Assembly (NCBI RefSeq): GCF_014873855.1
Contig: NZ_JADBEL010000001.1
Span: forward strand, 1 to 64,000
Source: Sporosarcina limicola
GTDB taxonomy: Bacteria; Bacillota; Bacilli; Bacillales_A; Planococcaceae
Direction: 5' to 3'
DNA length: 64,000 bases
The notes below the pieces were generated by a model, which had not been told where the DNA came from, ran no database searches, and saw only the letters and a program-made list of their open reading frames with translations. Shown here piece by piece: positions 15,914-25,720 of this stretch (within the stretch, counting starts at the first letter, position 1; every line of letters starts with the position of its first letter). The position numbers were made by a program, and so were the translations under genes.

Positions 15914-16498
15914 TTACGCACTCTCATAATAATCAGGCCAACCTATCTCAAATCCATTTTGCTTCATTTGAATTTGATATGTGTAAGTTGAAATTGCCTT
16001 CTCGTACCTTTTTTGCACTTGAGGTAGTTCCCGTAAAACGTTAAAAGGAAGTTTCACAGATGCCTCTTTTACAGTTCCTGCCTCATTGATGGCCTTGGCA
16101 TGATTATGAAGAGCAATTTTAGCTTCCATTCGCATAGTTTTAGCTGATGCTGTTGCTGCAAGTTGGTAATCTGCAGTCGACGGTTCCGGTATGAAAATTG
16201 CTTCAGTACGTACAGAACGCCAAATATCTATCGCTTCTTCAAGAGTTTTCCCGATTGGCAACGTAATTTGTTTAACTTGCCCTGCACCAAACTGCTCCGG
16301 TTGAGCTCTTCTCTCTAATGGAGCAGTTTCTGGTTCTTTTCTCCCTAACAGTAAAGCTTCTAGATTTTTTACTATTTTTTGATTTTCCCCATTGTATTTC
16401 ACATTGCGGTCATAGGCACTTTCCGCATTTCTGCGCCTGATTGTATCATAATGTTGCGATTGCTCGCGGGCAGTCGTATGTGTCAAAACGGCATTCAT
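15914..16498 (-). CDS. Hypothetical helical cytoplasmic protein
   Basis: A 194-residue protein starting MNAVLTHTTAREQSQHYD, with GGAGGTGAAG seven bases before the ATG; an earlier in-frame ATG at 16531 precedes that site and is rejected. There is no signal peptide or membrane segment. The middle (GRKEPETAPLERRAQPE) looks unstructured; the C-terminal half is helical, with ASAKTMRMEAKIALHNHAKA and a conserved-looking SVKLPFNVLRELPQVQKRYE. I do not recognise the family. Its position between topB and ybaK gives no clue. Confidence 0.65.
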   Translation of the reverse strand: MNAVLTHTTAREQSQHYDTIRRRNAESAYDRNVKYNGENQKIVKNLEALLLGRKEPETAPLERRAQPEQFGAGQVKQITLPIGKTLEEAIDIWRSVRTEAIFIPEPSTADYQLAATASAKTMRMEAKIALHNHAKAINEAGTVKEASVKLPFNVLRELPQVQKRYEKAISTYTYQIQMKQNGFEIGWPDYYESA

Positions 16499-16597
16499 AA
16501 ACTTCACCTCCAAATAGTCCTTACAACACAAAACTGTTGATTACATTATACTTACTTTTTCAACTTAAATATATCCGACAAAAGTTCCTAAATTCAC

Positions 16598-18763
16598 TCA
16601 TTTTTCAAATAGCTTCTTAAGTGCATCTGCCATCGCCGTATTTTCTGGCTCTTCCTGCTTCTGCATGAATTTCTGAACATCACGCTTATCCGCCTTCTTT
16701 CCGCCAGAATTTTCTCTGCGCTTCTCAAATGCCGATAATTTCTCACGATGGCCGCATTTACAGACGAAAATCTTACCATCGCCCTCTCCACGCAACTCCA
16801 ATTTCTTTTTACAGACAGGACATCTTGCATTTGTCAATGTGGAAACGTTTTTCCGGTGTCCACATTCTCGGTCCTGACAGACAAGCATCTTGCCACGTTT
16901 GCCGTTCACTTCCAGTAGGAGTTTGCCACAATCCGGACACGTTTTCCCAGTAACATTATCATGCTTGAATTTTTTATCATCCGTCTTGATTTCCGTTACC
17001 GTTTTTTTCGAGAATCCAATCATTTCTTTCATGAACGCTGCTTTTTTCATTTTACCATTCGCAATTTTCGACAATCCTTGTTCCCACTCCGCAGTTAGTG
17101 CAGGTGACTTCAAATCTTCTGGGACGAGTTCTAGTAGTTGTCGACCTTTTGATGTTGTGTAAATATCGTTCCCTTTTTTCTCCATGACGAATGAGCCGAA
17201 TAACCGTTCAATGACGTCCGCGCGTGTCGCGACAGTCCCTAGTCCGCCCGTTTCACCAATTGTCTTGATGAGTTCTTTCGATTCACCTTGCATGAACTGC
17301 ACAGGATTTTCCATCGCTCCTAGTAAAGTTCCTTCATTGAACCGTGCAGGTGGCTTCGTTCTCCCGTCCGTCATGACAACAGCATGGGTTTTCAGTTCAT
17401 CACCTTTTTTGAATGAAGGAAGTGTATCCGTATCAGCTTCTTCTTCATCTGTCGAATAAACTTTCTTCCATCCTTCATCCGTGACTGTCCGGCCTTTTGC
17501 ATTGAACATCTCACCGCCCACCACAAGTTCTACTAGTACCTGATCATAACGGAATGCGCCAAAGAACACGGCCAAAAACCGCTTAACGATTAAATCATAC
17601 AGACGTTGTTCCTGGCTAGAAAGATTTTGGAGAATTGGCGTTTCCTCTGTTGGAATGATGGCATGATGATCCGATACTTTTTTATCATCAATGACGCCCT
17701 TCTGCGGTTTGACAGTTCCCGAACGAAGTAGCATATTGACTGCTTTCCGGTAGGGTCCGATATCAACTGCTTTAATACGCTCTTTCAACGTATTCTCCAT
17801 ATCTGATGTCAGATGTTTCGAATCAGTTCGTGGATACGTCACTGCTTTATGACGCTCATATAACCCTTGTAATGTCGACAGCGTTTCTTTCGCAGACCAT
17901 GACCAACGGCGATGCGCTTCCTTCTGCAGTTCTGTCAGGTCAAATAATAACGGTGCAGGTTGTGATTTCGGTGTTGTTTTCACTTCAATCACTTTCCCTG
18001 TATGAACCCCGTCCAGTTTCGACAACAACTTTTCAATAATTTCTTTATCAAAAGACTGTGTCTGTCCTGCCTTATCATGCCAAGTAAACTTCGCCGTTTC
18101 CGTGAGTGCTTGCATGCCGTAAAACAATCTTGGTTTAAAGTCACGAATTTGCTTTTCCCGTTCCGCAATCATTGCAAGCGTTGGTGTCTGTACACGTCCT
18201 GTTGACAGTTGGGCATTGTATTTCACTGTCAATGCCCGCGTCGCATTTATACCGACAACCCAGTCCGCTTCCGCACGAGCAACCGCCGCCTCATATAAAT
18301 TTTCATATGCACGACCGTCTTTCAAATTATTGAATCCGTCTTTGATTGCCTTATCTGTAACTGATGAAATCCATAACCGTTTAACAGGCTTGCGGACTTT
18401 CGCCATCTCTAAGATCCAACGTGCAACAAGCTCTCCTTCACGCCCGGCATCCGTTGCGATGATGATATCTTTGACATCATTACGCTTAAGCTGGGCCTTC
18501 ACTACGTTGAACTGTTTTGATGTCTGACGGATTGGTACAAGTTTGAACGGCTCCGGTATGATAGGCAAATGTTCGAGCTTCCACTCCTTGAATTCATTGC
18601 CATAGCCTTCTGGATCCGCATGTGTCACAAGATGCCCGAGAGCCCATGTGACGATATAATTTGTTCCTTCGAGAAACCCGTTCCCTTTTTTATTGCAGCC
18701 AAGAACCCGTGCGATATCGCGTGCCACGGACGGCTTTTCAGCAAGTACAAGTGATTTGGACAT
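16598..18763 (-). CDS. topB: DNA topoisomerase III
   Basis: A 721-residue type IA topoisomerase that relaxes and decatenates DNA. The TOPRIM domain opens SLVLAEKPSVARDIARVLG with IIATDAGREGELVARWIL, STGRVQTPTLAMI follows, and the catalytic tyrosine is in AVTYPRTDSKHLT. The C-terminus carries two zinc-ribbon-like cysteine clusters (CPDCGKLLLEV with CQDRECGHRK, and CPVCKKKLEL with CKCGH), then a basic tail. Length is typical of Bacillus TopB (about 727). Confidence 0.96.
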   Translation of the reverse strand: MSKSLVLAEKPSVARDIARVLGCNKKGNGFLEGTNYIVTWALGHLVTHADPEGYGNEFKEWKLEHLPIIPEPFKLVPIRQTSKQFNVVKAQLKRNDVKDIIIATDAGREGELVARWILEMAKVRKPVKRLWISSVTDKAIKDGFNNLKDGRAYENLYEAAVARAEADWVVGINATRALTVKYNAQLSTGRVQTPTLAMIAEREKQIRDFKPRLFYGMQALTETAKFTWHDKAGQTQSFDKEIIEKLLSKLDGVHTGKVIEVKTTPKSQPAPLLFDLTELQKEAHRRWSWSAKETLSTLQGLYERHKAVTYPRTDSKHLTSDMENTLKERIKAVDIGPYRKAVNMLLRSGTVKPQKGVIDDKKVSDHHAIIPTEETPILQNLSSQEQRLYDLIVKRFLAVFFGAFRYDQVLVELVVGGEMFNAKGRTVTDEGWKKVYSTDEEEADTDTLPSFKKGDELKTHAVVMTDGRTKPPARFNEGTLLGAMENPVQFMQGESKELIKTIGETGGLGTVATRADVIERLFGSFVMEKKGNDIYTTSKGRQLLELVPEDLKSPALTAEWEQGLSKIANGKMKKAAFMKEMIGFSKKTVTEIKTDDKKFKHDNVTGKTCPDCGKLLLEVNGKRGKMLVCQDRECGHRKNVSTLTNARCPVCKKKLELRGEGDGKIFVCKCGHREKLSAFEKRRENSGGKKADKRDVQKFMQKQEEPENTAMADALKKLFEK

Positions 18764-18930
18764 AAGTAAATCCCCTTTCTACATACATCGATTATACGGT
18801 AGATTTAAGTTCAATGCATGTCGGGTGGATAAAATCAGGCCAAACAACAAAAAAACTCACCATAACCGCAAACATCAACTAAAAGGGAGAATAATGGTTT
18901 ACTCATGCTGAATTTCCTGGAACTTCTGGG

Positions 18931-19623
18931 TTAAACTTGACCAACGATGACAGCACTCAATCTGTCCTTGCCGTCTTCCTGTTCAATAAATCTCAAAACC
19001 ACATTATCCAATGCAATTTGATTGGCGTCGCCGACTTTGTGTGATAATAAACCCGCCCACATCGCTGTTTCTTTCAAAGGATTGGCCACATTAAACACAC
19101 ATTCTTTCACTTCAATCTTTTCATTTTCAGCTGAAATCGTTCCGTCTTCACGCAACTTCGCGAGGCGTACCTCTTCCGCATCCTCCCATTCGATGAAAAA
19201 CGGATAGGGCAATTCATCCGAAATCGCTTGATCTACAAAAAGCATTTTCCACTTCCGCAACTTGTTATCCACTGTATACCGCTCTGCATTTAGTACGCCA
19301 GATGTCTTGAATCCCTTGATTTTAATTTCCTCATTGAATTCCTCAATACAATCCACAGACAGACAAATCGTTCCCCATCCTTCACTTGTTTCCAAATCAT
19401 GAAGTAGCAAACTTGTAAGCGGATGATTCACATTTTCCGCGATGGCCATCTGTTCAATTGACAACCATTCGATATATGCATTCTTCACGTACATTAGTGC
19501 ATTATGTGTCCCCCATTTTTCATGGCGACCACCGACAACAGCGTGACGTTCGATCGCTTGTTGCTCAGCCACTATTTGTACAGGTGCTTTTTCTGTGAAG
19601 TAAACAACATGGTCCAGTTTCAT
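18931..19623 (-). CDS. Glyoxalase-like (VOC superfamily) protein
   Basis: About 230 residues. MKLDHVVYFTEKAPVQIVAE with HAVVGGRHEKWGTHNALMYV and AYIEWLSIE match the Glyoxalase_3-like (PF13468) pattern, where the first His and a later Glu would be metal ligands. GAGGG lies nine bases before the ATG at 19623; the upstream extension to 19695 has no such site. Substrate unknown. It is convergent with nothing and follows putP on the same strand after a terminator. Confidence 0.75.
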   Translation of the reverse strand: MKLDHVVYFTEKAPVQIVAEQQAIERHAVVGGRHEKWGTHNALMYVKNAYIEWLSIEQMAIAENVNHPLTSLLLHDLETSEGWGTICLSVDCIEEFNEEIKIKGFKTSGVLNAERYTVDNKLRKWKMLFVDQAISDELPYPFFIEWEDAEEVRLAKLREDGTISAENEKIEVKECVFNVANPLKETAMWAGLLSHKVGDANQIALDNVVLRFIEQEDGKDRLSAVIVGQV

Positions 19624-19661
19624 GGTAATATTCCCTCTTTCTTCATTATAAATGGGTAGAA

Positions 19662-19692
19662 GAAAAGCCTGCAATCTAACCATTGCAGGCTT
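19662..19692 (-). terminator. Terminator of putP
   Basis: GCCTGCAAT (19668-19676) and ATTGCAGGC (19682-19690) form a 9 bp stem; the bottom strand continues TTTTCTTC. Confidence 0.88.
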
Positions 19693-19696
19693 CAAA

Positions 19697-21181
19697 TTAT
19701 TTGTCTTCGTTCAGAATTTTAATTGTTGCTAAAAATTCTTTATCGATTTCAGCGTTTGGTCTGTATGTGGCATTACTAACGACAACTGCAACAATCAGAC
19801 AGAGGATGAAACCAGGAACGATTTCATAAAGAGTGTTATGCAATGCATCGACATTTCCCCAAATCATAACCATAACGGCACCGGCTATCATTCCCCATAG
19901 CGCTCCTTTTGTAGTAAGTTTACGCCAATAAAGAGATAGAAGGATAATTGGACCAAATGAGGCACCAAATCCAGCCCATGCAAACGATACGATATTTAAA
20001 ATGGATTCATTATTCGGCCAAGCAAGTACCATCGCAATTAACGAGACAACAAGGACAGCCATTCTTCCTAAAAAGACATAATGCTTATCCGTTGCATCTT
20101 TCTTCATGAACGTTTTGTACAAATCTTCGACAAGTGCAGAAGACGATACAATTAATTGTGAAGAAATTGTACTCATAACAGCCGCAAGAACTGCCGCTAG
20201 CATGATCCCTGCGATAAATGGATGGAAGATAATTTGCCCGAGGACAATGAACACCGTTTCTTTATCCGCCAGCGTTACACCCGCATTCTGCTGAAAATAA
20301 GCAATCCCAACAAGTGCTGTGGCAACCGCACCGAACAGGCTTAAGAACATCCAGCTAATTCCGATTCGACGTGCCTTTTTGGCTTCCTTATGAGAACTAA
20401 GCGCCATAAAGCGGACAATGATATGCGGCTGTCCGAAATAACCCAGTCCCCATGCAACTGCGGACAAGATACCTAGGAAAGTTGCTCCTGATACGAAGTT
20501 CAGCAGTTGCGGATTTACAGTCCGGATACTTTCCGTAGTTTCTGTAAACCCTCCTGTAATGAATACACCTACAATCGGAACAAGGAGAAGGGCAAAGAAC
20601 ATAACGATACCTTGAACAACATCCGTATAACTGACCGCTAAAAACCCGCCGAATAATGTATAAAAAATAACGACAGCAGAAACAATCAGCAGACCGGCGT
20701 GATAGTTCAGCCCGAATGAGCTAAGGAAAAACTTACCGCCTGCAACCATTCCTGAAGACACATAAAATGTGAAAAAAGTAAGAATGATAACACCAGAAGC
20801 AATCCGTAAGAGACGTGATTTATCTTTCAAACGACTTTCCAAGTAACTAGGAATTGTAATAGAATCACTGGAAACTTGTGTATAGACACGAAGACGTGGT
20901 GCAACGAACACCCAGTTCAAGTATGCTCCGAGTGTCAAACCGACAGCAATCCATGCTTCAACAAGTCCATTAAGATAGATTGCACCAGGCAATCCCATAA
21001 GCAACCAGCCCGACATATCTGCAGCTCCGGCACTAAGCGCAGTAACAGCTGGACCAAGTGCACGTCCGCCAAGCATATAATCTGTTAGATTGGATGTACG
21101 TTTGAATGCATACCATCCAATGAAAATCATCGCCGCCATGTATAAAATAATTGCAATTAATTGATACATTTCAGTTGTCAT
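19697..21181 (-). CDS. putP: Sodium/proline symporter
   Basis: A 494-residue sodium-solute symporter with about 13 transmembrane helices. DYMLGGRALGPAVTALSAGA followed by DMSGWLLMGLPGAIY is the PutP signature, and AVAWGLGYFGQPHIIVRFMA and LAAVMSTISSQLIVSSSALVEDLY complete it. It imports L-proline with sodium, for nutrition or osmoprotection. AAAGGAGG lies before the ATG at 21181. No put catabolic genes adjoin, so an osmoprotective (OpuE-like) use is possible. Confidence 0.92.
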   Translation of the reverse strand: MTTEMYQLIAIILYMAAMIFIGWYAFKRTSNLTDYMLGGRALGPAVTALSAGAADMSGWLLMGLPGAIYLNGLVEAWIAVGLTLGAYLNWVFVAPRLRVYTQVSSDSITIPSYLESRLKDKSRLLRIASGVIILTFFTFYVSSGMVAGGKFFLSSFGLNYHAGLLIVSAVVIFYTLFGGFLAVSYTDVVQGIVMFFALLLVPIVGVFITGGFTETTESIRTVNPQLLNFVSGATFLGILSAVAWGLGYFGQPHIIVRFMALSSHKEAKKARRIGISWMFLSLFGAVATALVGIAYFQQNAGVTLADKETVFIVLGQIIFHPFIAGIMLAAVLAAVMSTISSQLIVSSSALVEDLYKTFMKKDATDKHYVFLGRMAVLVVSLIAMVLAWPNNESILNIVSFAWAGFGASFGPIILLSLYWRKLTTKGALWGMIAGAVMVMIWGNVDALHNTLYEIVPGFILCLIVAVVVSNATYRPNAEIDKEFLATIKILNEDK

Positions 21182-21526
21182 ATTGAATCCTCCTTTTATC
21201 AATAAATTCTATTATACCATATTTTATGCATAAAACCATTTCCGGAATACTTTACGAAATAAATTGTATAATTACTAGCTATATAAGTTAAATTTAAGTT
21301 TTATACTTCTTTTATTAATTCTATATATACTTGTTTGTCGCGTTTTTTTCAACTATTCAAGTATAAATGGGCCGATGATCTTTCGTTCAACTTATATAGC
21401 GACAAATTGTTTGCATCTCTCCGAAATTCCCTGGTAAATAAGGCTAGTCCGACGAGGAACTAGTTGAACACTAATAAGAAAAAGCGCATTTCCTCAATTT
21501 TCATAGAAACCCGACTTTCCTCATTG
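21182..21526. other. Intergenic region upstream of putP, A/T rich
   Basis: This 345-base gap holds the putP promoter region on the bottom strand and the 3' end of the acyl-CoA ligase transcript. CTAGTCC/GGAACTAG around 21447-21466 can form a short stem that may end the ligase transcript, but it lacks a clear T run. No open frame with a credible start was found. Confidence 0.4.
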
Positions 21527-23161
21527 CTATTTATGTGATTTTTCAATAGACATCTCACGCAATTTAAACTTCTGGATTTTTCCTGATGCGGTCATTGGAT
21601 ATGCATCTATAAATTCAATGTACCTCGGAATTTTATAATAAGAAATACTTCCCTTACAAAATTCACGTACCGCCTTTGCATCCAGTTCCACTCCATCTTT
21701 CGGAATAATCCATGCCATCAATTCTTCACCGTATTTCGGATCAGGTACACCAACAACTTGTACATCGGATATTCCCGAATGAGTATATAAAAATTCCTCA
21801 ACTTCTTTCGGATAAATATTTTCCCCACCACGAATAACCATATCCTTGATCCGCCCAGTAATATCGATATACCCTTCTTTATCCATAACGGCAATGTCAC
21901 CTGTTCGAAGCCATCCCTCTTGGTCAATTGCAGCACGTGTTGCTACTTCGTTATTATAATACCCTTTCATTACATGATAACCACGTGTGCAGAGTTCTCC
22001 GGGTATCCCCACTGGAACATCTTCTCCAGTTTTAGGATTAATGATTTTCACTTCGACATATGGATGTGGTTTCCCGACAGTCGATACACGCTTTTCGATT
22101 GGATCGTTCGTCCTTGTTTGTGTAATAACTGGTGACGATTCCGTTTGCCCATAACAAATCGTAATCTCCTCGATTCCTAAATCTTCAATCACACGCTTCA
22201 TCACTTCAATCGGGCATGTTGAACCTGCCATGATTCCTGTGCGTAACGTTGATGTGTCGAATTTCTTGAAATCTGGATGATTCAGTTCGGCTATAAACAT
22301 CGTTGGAACGCCATGCAATGCCGTGCATTTCTCATCTTGCACGGCCTGCAAAACCCGAACTGGCTCAAATTGCTCTACAATTACCATCGCAGAGCCATGT
22401 GTCACTGCCGCAAGTGTCCCTAATACGCAGCCAAAACAGTGAAAAAACGGGACTGGAATGCACACACGATCTTGTTCGGTCAATTTCATATAATCTCCGA
22501 TAATCTTCCCGTTATTAACCACATTATTATGCGTCAGCATGACCCCTTTCGGAAACCCGGTTGTGCCAGACGTATATTGAATGTTAATGACGTCATCCGG
22601 TTCAAGTGATTGAAAACGCTCTTCTAACTCAACATCAGTCACTCCATCCGCGTGCGACATGAATTCCGACCACTTATACATACCTTGTTCTTCACGCTCA
22701 GACATAAGGATAATCCGTTTGAAGTGTGGGAGCTTATCAGTTGAAATCCCACCCTTTTCACTAGTCAGCAATTCAGGGCAAACCTTACGGATAACTTCGA
22801 TATAACTTGTTCCTTTAAAGCTCTCGTCCAAAATCAATGTCGTAGAATCAGACTGTCCCAGCAAATACTCCAATTCCGTTGCCTGATAATTTGTGTTCAC
22901 CGTGACAAGGACAGCCCCCATCTTCCCTGTCGCAAATTGACTCAGCAGCCACTCTCGTTTGTTATCTGACCAAATGGCGACATGCTCGCCTTTAGCAATC
23001 CCCATACCGATAAAAGCTTTGGCAAGTTCATCCGTTTCTTCATCAAATTCCTGATAGGTTTTACGGACTTCATGTTCTGGATAAACATACGCCTCTTGTG
23101 TAGGATGCAATTGTGCCTGTTCCCTCACGATTCCCCCCACTGTTTTATGTAACAACATCAT
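21527..23161 (-). CDS. AMP-binding acyl-CoA synthetase
   Basis: About 544 residues. The ANL-superfamily motifs are all present: the P-loop YTSGTTGFPKGVMLTHNN, YGQTESSPV (A5), TGDIAVMDKEGYIDITGR (A7-A8), KDMVIRGGENIYPKEVEE and the catalytic lysine in TASGKIQKFKL. It activates a carboxylic acid, probably a short- to long-chain fatty acid, to its CoA thioester; the subgroup resembles B. subtilis YngI and FadD-like enzymes. The start at 23161 follows AAAGGGG by eight bases; the longer frame to 23305 overlaps a terminator and is rejected. Confidence 0.88.
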   Translation of the reverse strand: MMLLHKTVGGIVREQAQLHPTQEAYVYPEHEVRKTYQEFDEETDELAKAFIGMGIAKGEHVAIWSDNKREWLLSQFATGKMGAVLVTVNTNYQATELEYLLGQSDSTTLILDESFKGTSYIEVIRKVCPELLTSEKGGISTDKLPHFKRIILMSEREEQGMYKWSEFMSHADGVTDVELEERFQSLEPDDVINIQYTSGTTGFPKGVMLTHNNVVNNGKIIGDYMKLTEQDRVCIPVPFFHCFGCVLGTLAAVTHGSAMVIVEQFEPVRVLQAVQDEKCTALHGVPTMFIAELNHPDFKKFDTSTLRTGIMAGSTCPIEVMKRVIEDLGIEEITICYGQTESSPVITQTRTNDPIEKRVSTVGKPHPYVEVKIINPKTGEDVPVGIPGELCTRGYHVMKGYYNNEVATRAAIDQEGWLRTGDIAVMDKEGYIDITGRIKDMVIRGGENIYPKEVEEFLYTHSGISDVQVVGVPDPKYGEELMAWIIPKDGVELDAKAVREFCKGSISYYKIPRYIEFIDAYPMTASGKIQKFKLREMSIEKSHK

Positions 23162-23253
23162 ATACCATTCCCCTTTCCTAGCTCTACATCTAATGTTATC
23201 ATATAATTCAGAACCTAAGAAACGATTTTTCTTAAATAAACTAAATAAATTCA

Positions 23254-23294
23254 CAAAAATACCGTTCTCCCCCTCCTTTAGAGTGAACGGTATT
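23254..23294 (-). terminator. Terminator downstream of the glutamate-synthase-like pseudogene
   Basis: TACCGTTC (23260-23267) pairs with GAACGGTA (23285-23292); on the bottom strand the second arm runs into ATTTTTG. It lies just past the pseudogene stop at 23302. Confidence 0.75.
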
Positions 23295-23301
23295 CTATAT
23301 T

Positions 23302-23654
23302 TCATTCCACAGGAAAAATTCGACCACGTTCGTCTTTATACACAACATGATGACGCGCAAGCTTTGTCGGTGAATCTAGGCCAGCCACTCCAGCGATACA
23401 AAACAGTCCTTCTCGCATCGTCAAAATATAATTCGTCACACGGAATTTCTTATCCTCCACAACAAGCCCTTGTTGCAACTTCTTATCCGTTGTCGCAACA
23501 GCTGCTGGACAATCATCGGTATGGCAACGATGCGCCATAATGCAGCAAACCGAAATCATGAAACCGCGCGCGATTTGGACAAGGCCTGCCCCATCGCAAG
23601 GACAATTGCCGCCTTGTCTGGTGTTGTAATCTTACCCGATGCAATAATTTTCAC
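23302..23654 (-). pseudogene. Remnant of an FMN-binding glutamate synthase family protein (YerD-like)
   Basis: The bottom strand encodes VKIIASGKITTPDKAAIVLA from 23654, then shifts frame at about 23590 to continue as GLVQIARGFMISVCCIMA, CHTDDCPAAVATTDKKLQQG and SPTKLARHHVVYKDERGRIF to a stop at 23302. Concatenated, this is the C-terminal end of the glutamate-synthase-related FMN domain (the cysteine-rich HCHT-x3-CP motif). Restoring one base in ATGGGGCAGG repairs the frame. Nothing upstream of 23654 belongs to the gene, so it is both truncated and frameshifted. Confidence 0.82.
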
Positions 23655-23771
23655 ACAATCTCATACTTCACTCCAACTCATTGTTCCCACCCCTTTTCAA
23701 GCTTTATAGGTAGTTTACCGCTAACTAAGTCTGGTATTCTTAATTATATAGAAATTTTCTGGAGGGATTCC

Positions 23772-24503
23772 ATGGTGATTAAATTGTTAACGGCTCATAC
23801 ATCCGTTAGGAAGTATAAAGACGTTCCACTATCGAAAGAACAAGTCCATGAGCTTATTCACGCAGGTCAACATGCTGCAAGTTCCCATTTTGTGCAGGCC
23901 TACTCTGTCATTCACGTAACGGATACCAGCAAACGGGAAAGACTAGCCGAGCTATCCAAAAATCCACGACAGTTTTTATCAGCAGGTGCTATACTCATCT
24001 TTTGTACGGATTATTGCCGACTAGAGAAGGCGGCGCATTTAATAGGTAGGGATATCGACTTTACACATGCGGAAAACTTACTTGTAGGTGCCATCGACGT
24101 TTCATTGTTTGCCCAGAATGTCGCCATTGCTGCAGAATCAAAAGGCTATGGCATATGTTACATCGGCGGCGTACGCAATGCGCCACAGGAAGTTAGCAAC
24201 TTACTTGGTTTACCAAAAGGCGTTGCTCCGATGTTTGCCATGTCGATTGGCATACCTGACGAGGCGAATGAAGTGAAACCGAGACTACCCATCGAAGCAA
24301 TCATTCACGAAAATAGCTATGATCCCGATAAATACGACGAACTCATTCCCGCTTATAACCAAACCATGAACGATTATTACGTAAGTCGTGGAGCAAATCA
24401 GAAAAATACCAATTGGTCCGAGGACATGGCAAGTTTTCTAGGCGCGCCAAAACGGCAGCATATGAAAGAGTTTTTGAAAGAGCAGGGATTTGAGTTTAAC
24501 TAG
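23772..24503 (+). CDS. Oxygen-insensitive NAD(P)H nitroreductase, NfsA/NfrA family
   Basis: A 243-residue flavoprotein. TAHTSVRKYKDVPLSKEQVH carries the FMN-phosphate-binding Arg near residue 13, GAIDVSLFAQNVAIAAES and GYGICYIGGVRNAP are the FMN-contact segments, and YNQTMNDYYVSR near the C-terminus is typical of the NfsA/NfrA group. It reduces FMN or nitro compounds and quinones with NADPH. GGAGGG precedes the ATG. Eleven bases separate it from the following methyltransferase gene. Confidence 0.87.
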   Translation: MVIKLLTAHTSVRKYKDVPLSKEQVHELIHAGQHAASSHFVQAYSVIHVTDTSKRERLAELSKNPRQFLSAGAILIFCTDYCRLEKAAHLIGRDIDFTHAENLLVGAIDVSLFAQNVAIAAESKGYGICYIGGVRNAPQEVSNLLGLPKGVAPMFAMSIGIPDEANEVKPRLPIEAIIHENSYDPDKYDELIPAYNQTMNDYYVSRGANQKNTNWSEDMASFLGAPKRQHMKEFLKEQGFEFN

Positions 24504-24514
24504 GAGCGATTGCG

Positions 24515-25681
24515 ATGCAATTTGAAGAATTAGTAGATGAACTGACACGCCGTATGATGGATGGCTCATTCATTAGCGGTACAGTTAGCCAACCCCGTAC
24601 GAAGACTGATGAAGTGAAACGTGTCAAGGTAAAACCCGTGGAACTCAAAGGCGAGCTACATATTCAATTTGAATACCAATTCGAACGCGTTTTAAAACAC
24701 GAAAACGTAACAGCCGATGAAGTACATGGTAAGCTCGAAGAATTATTGGAACGCTTCAGACAGGTAAACAGTGAGTTTACTGATGAAAAAGTTCATATAC
24801 AACTGTCAAAAAAACGCAAAGTAATGTGGAAATCGGATAAGGTGCAGTCCAGGAAAGTCGCCGATCTATCGCATAACCGAAAGAAAAATTATTTACTTGA
24901 TGAGTTCACACCCTACCCATTTTTAGTACGACTTGGCGTGCAGACACCTGATGGTAAAGTAAAAAAACAAAAGCATGACAAATTTCGGCAGATCAACCGG
25001 TTTGTCGAATTCATCGACGATTCCCTTGCTCATTTACCAACAGACCGCCCTGTCCGCATTCTCGATTTCGGCTCTGGAAAATCATATTTAACGTTTGCGC
25101 TCTATCATTATTTGCGCATTGAAAAAGGCCTCGACATTCGTGTAACTGGCCTTGATTTGAAAAAAGAAGTCATTGAGGAATGTAGTGTCATTGCGCAAGA
25201 TCTTGACTACGAAAATCTAGAATTCCTCGTCGGCGATATAAACGATTACAATGACGAAACGTCCGTCGATATGGTTGTCACACTTCACGCTTGTGATGTT
25301 GCAACCGACATGGCACTCGCCCGCGCAGTGAAGTGGGGAGCGAAAGTTATTTTAAGTGTTCCTTGTTGCCAACACGAACTGTTCAATCAAATCAAGTCGC
25401 CCGCACTCGATGTCATGCTTCAGCATGGACTTATCAAAGAACGATTCGCTGCACTCGCCACCGACTCAATCCGTGCTGAATTGCTGTCACTCGTCGGTTA
25501 CGAAACACAACTATTAGAGTTCATTGACATGGAGCATACGCCGAAAAACATCTTGATACGTGCGTATTATACAGGACAGGAACCTTCTGCTGCTGACTTT
25601 ACACGCTACAATGAATTCAGAAATTTATTGAATGCTGAGCCGTTTTTGGAAGGGGAATTGAAGGATTTGTTGGATAAATGA
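24515..25681 (+). CDS. SAM-dependent methyltransferase (Methyltransf_32 type)
   Basis: A 388-residue protein with an N-terminal region of about 160 residues rich in lysine and arginine, then a Rossmann methyltransferase domain: VRILDFGSGKSYLTFALYHY is motif I, VTGLDLKKEVIEEC motif II, and VSVPCCQHELFNQI-like SVPCCQHELFNQIK motif IV. The double-Cys CCQHE motif is typical of Methyltransf_32 proteins related to tRNA or rRNA modification, but the substrate is unknown. Probably co-transcribed with the nitroreductase gene. Confidence 0.82.
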   Translation: MQFEELVDELTRRMMDGSFISGTVSQPRTKTDEVKRVKVKPVELKGELHIQFEYQFERVLKHENVTADEVHGKLEELLERFRQVNSEFTDEKVHIQLSKKRKVMWKSDKVQSRKVADLSHNRKKNYLLDEFTPYPFLVRLGVQTPDGKVKKQKHDKFRQINRFVEFIDDSLAHLPTDRPVRILDFGSGKSYLTFALYHYLRIEKGLDIRVTGLDLKKEVIEECSVIAQDLDYENLEFLVGDINDYNDETSVDMVVTLHACDVATDMALARAVKWGAKVILSVPCCQHELFNQIKSPALDVMLQHGLIKERFAALATDSIRAELLSLVGYETQLLEFIDMEHTPKNILIRAYYTGQEPSAADFTRYNEFRNLLNAEPFLEGELKDLLDK

Positions 25682-25720
25682 GTGAACCAATCCACTAGCG
25701 GGAGTTTTTTAATTGTGCGG

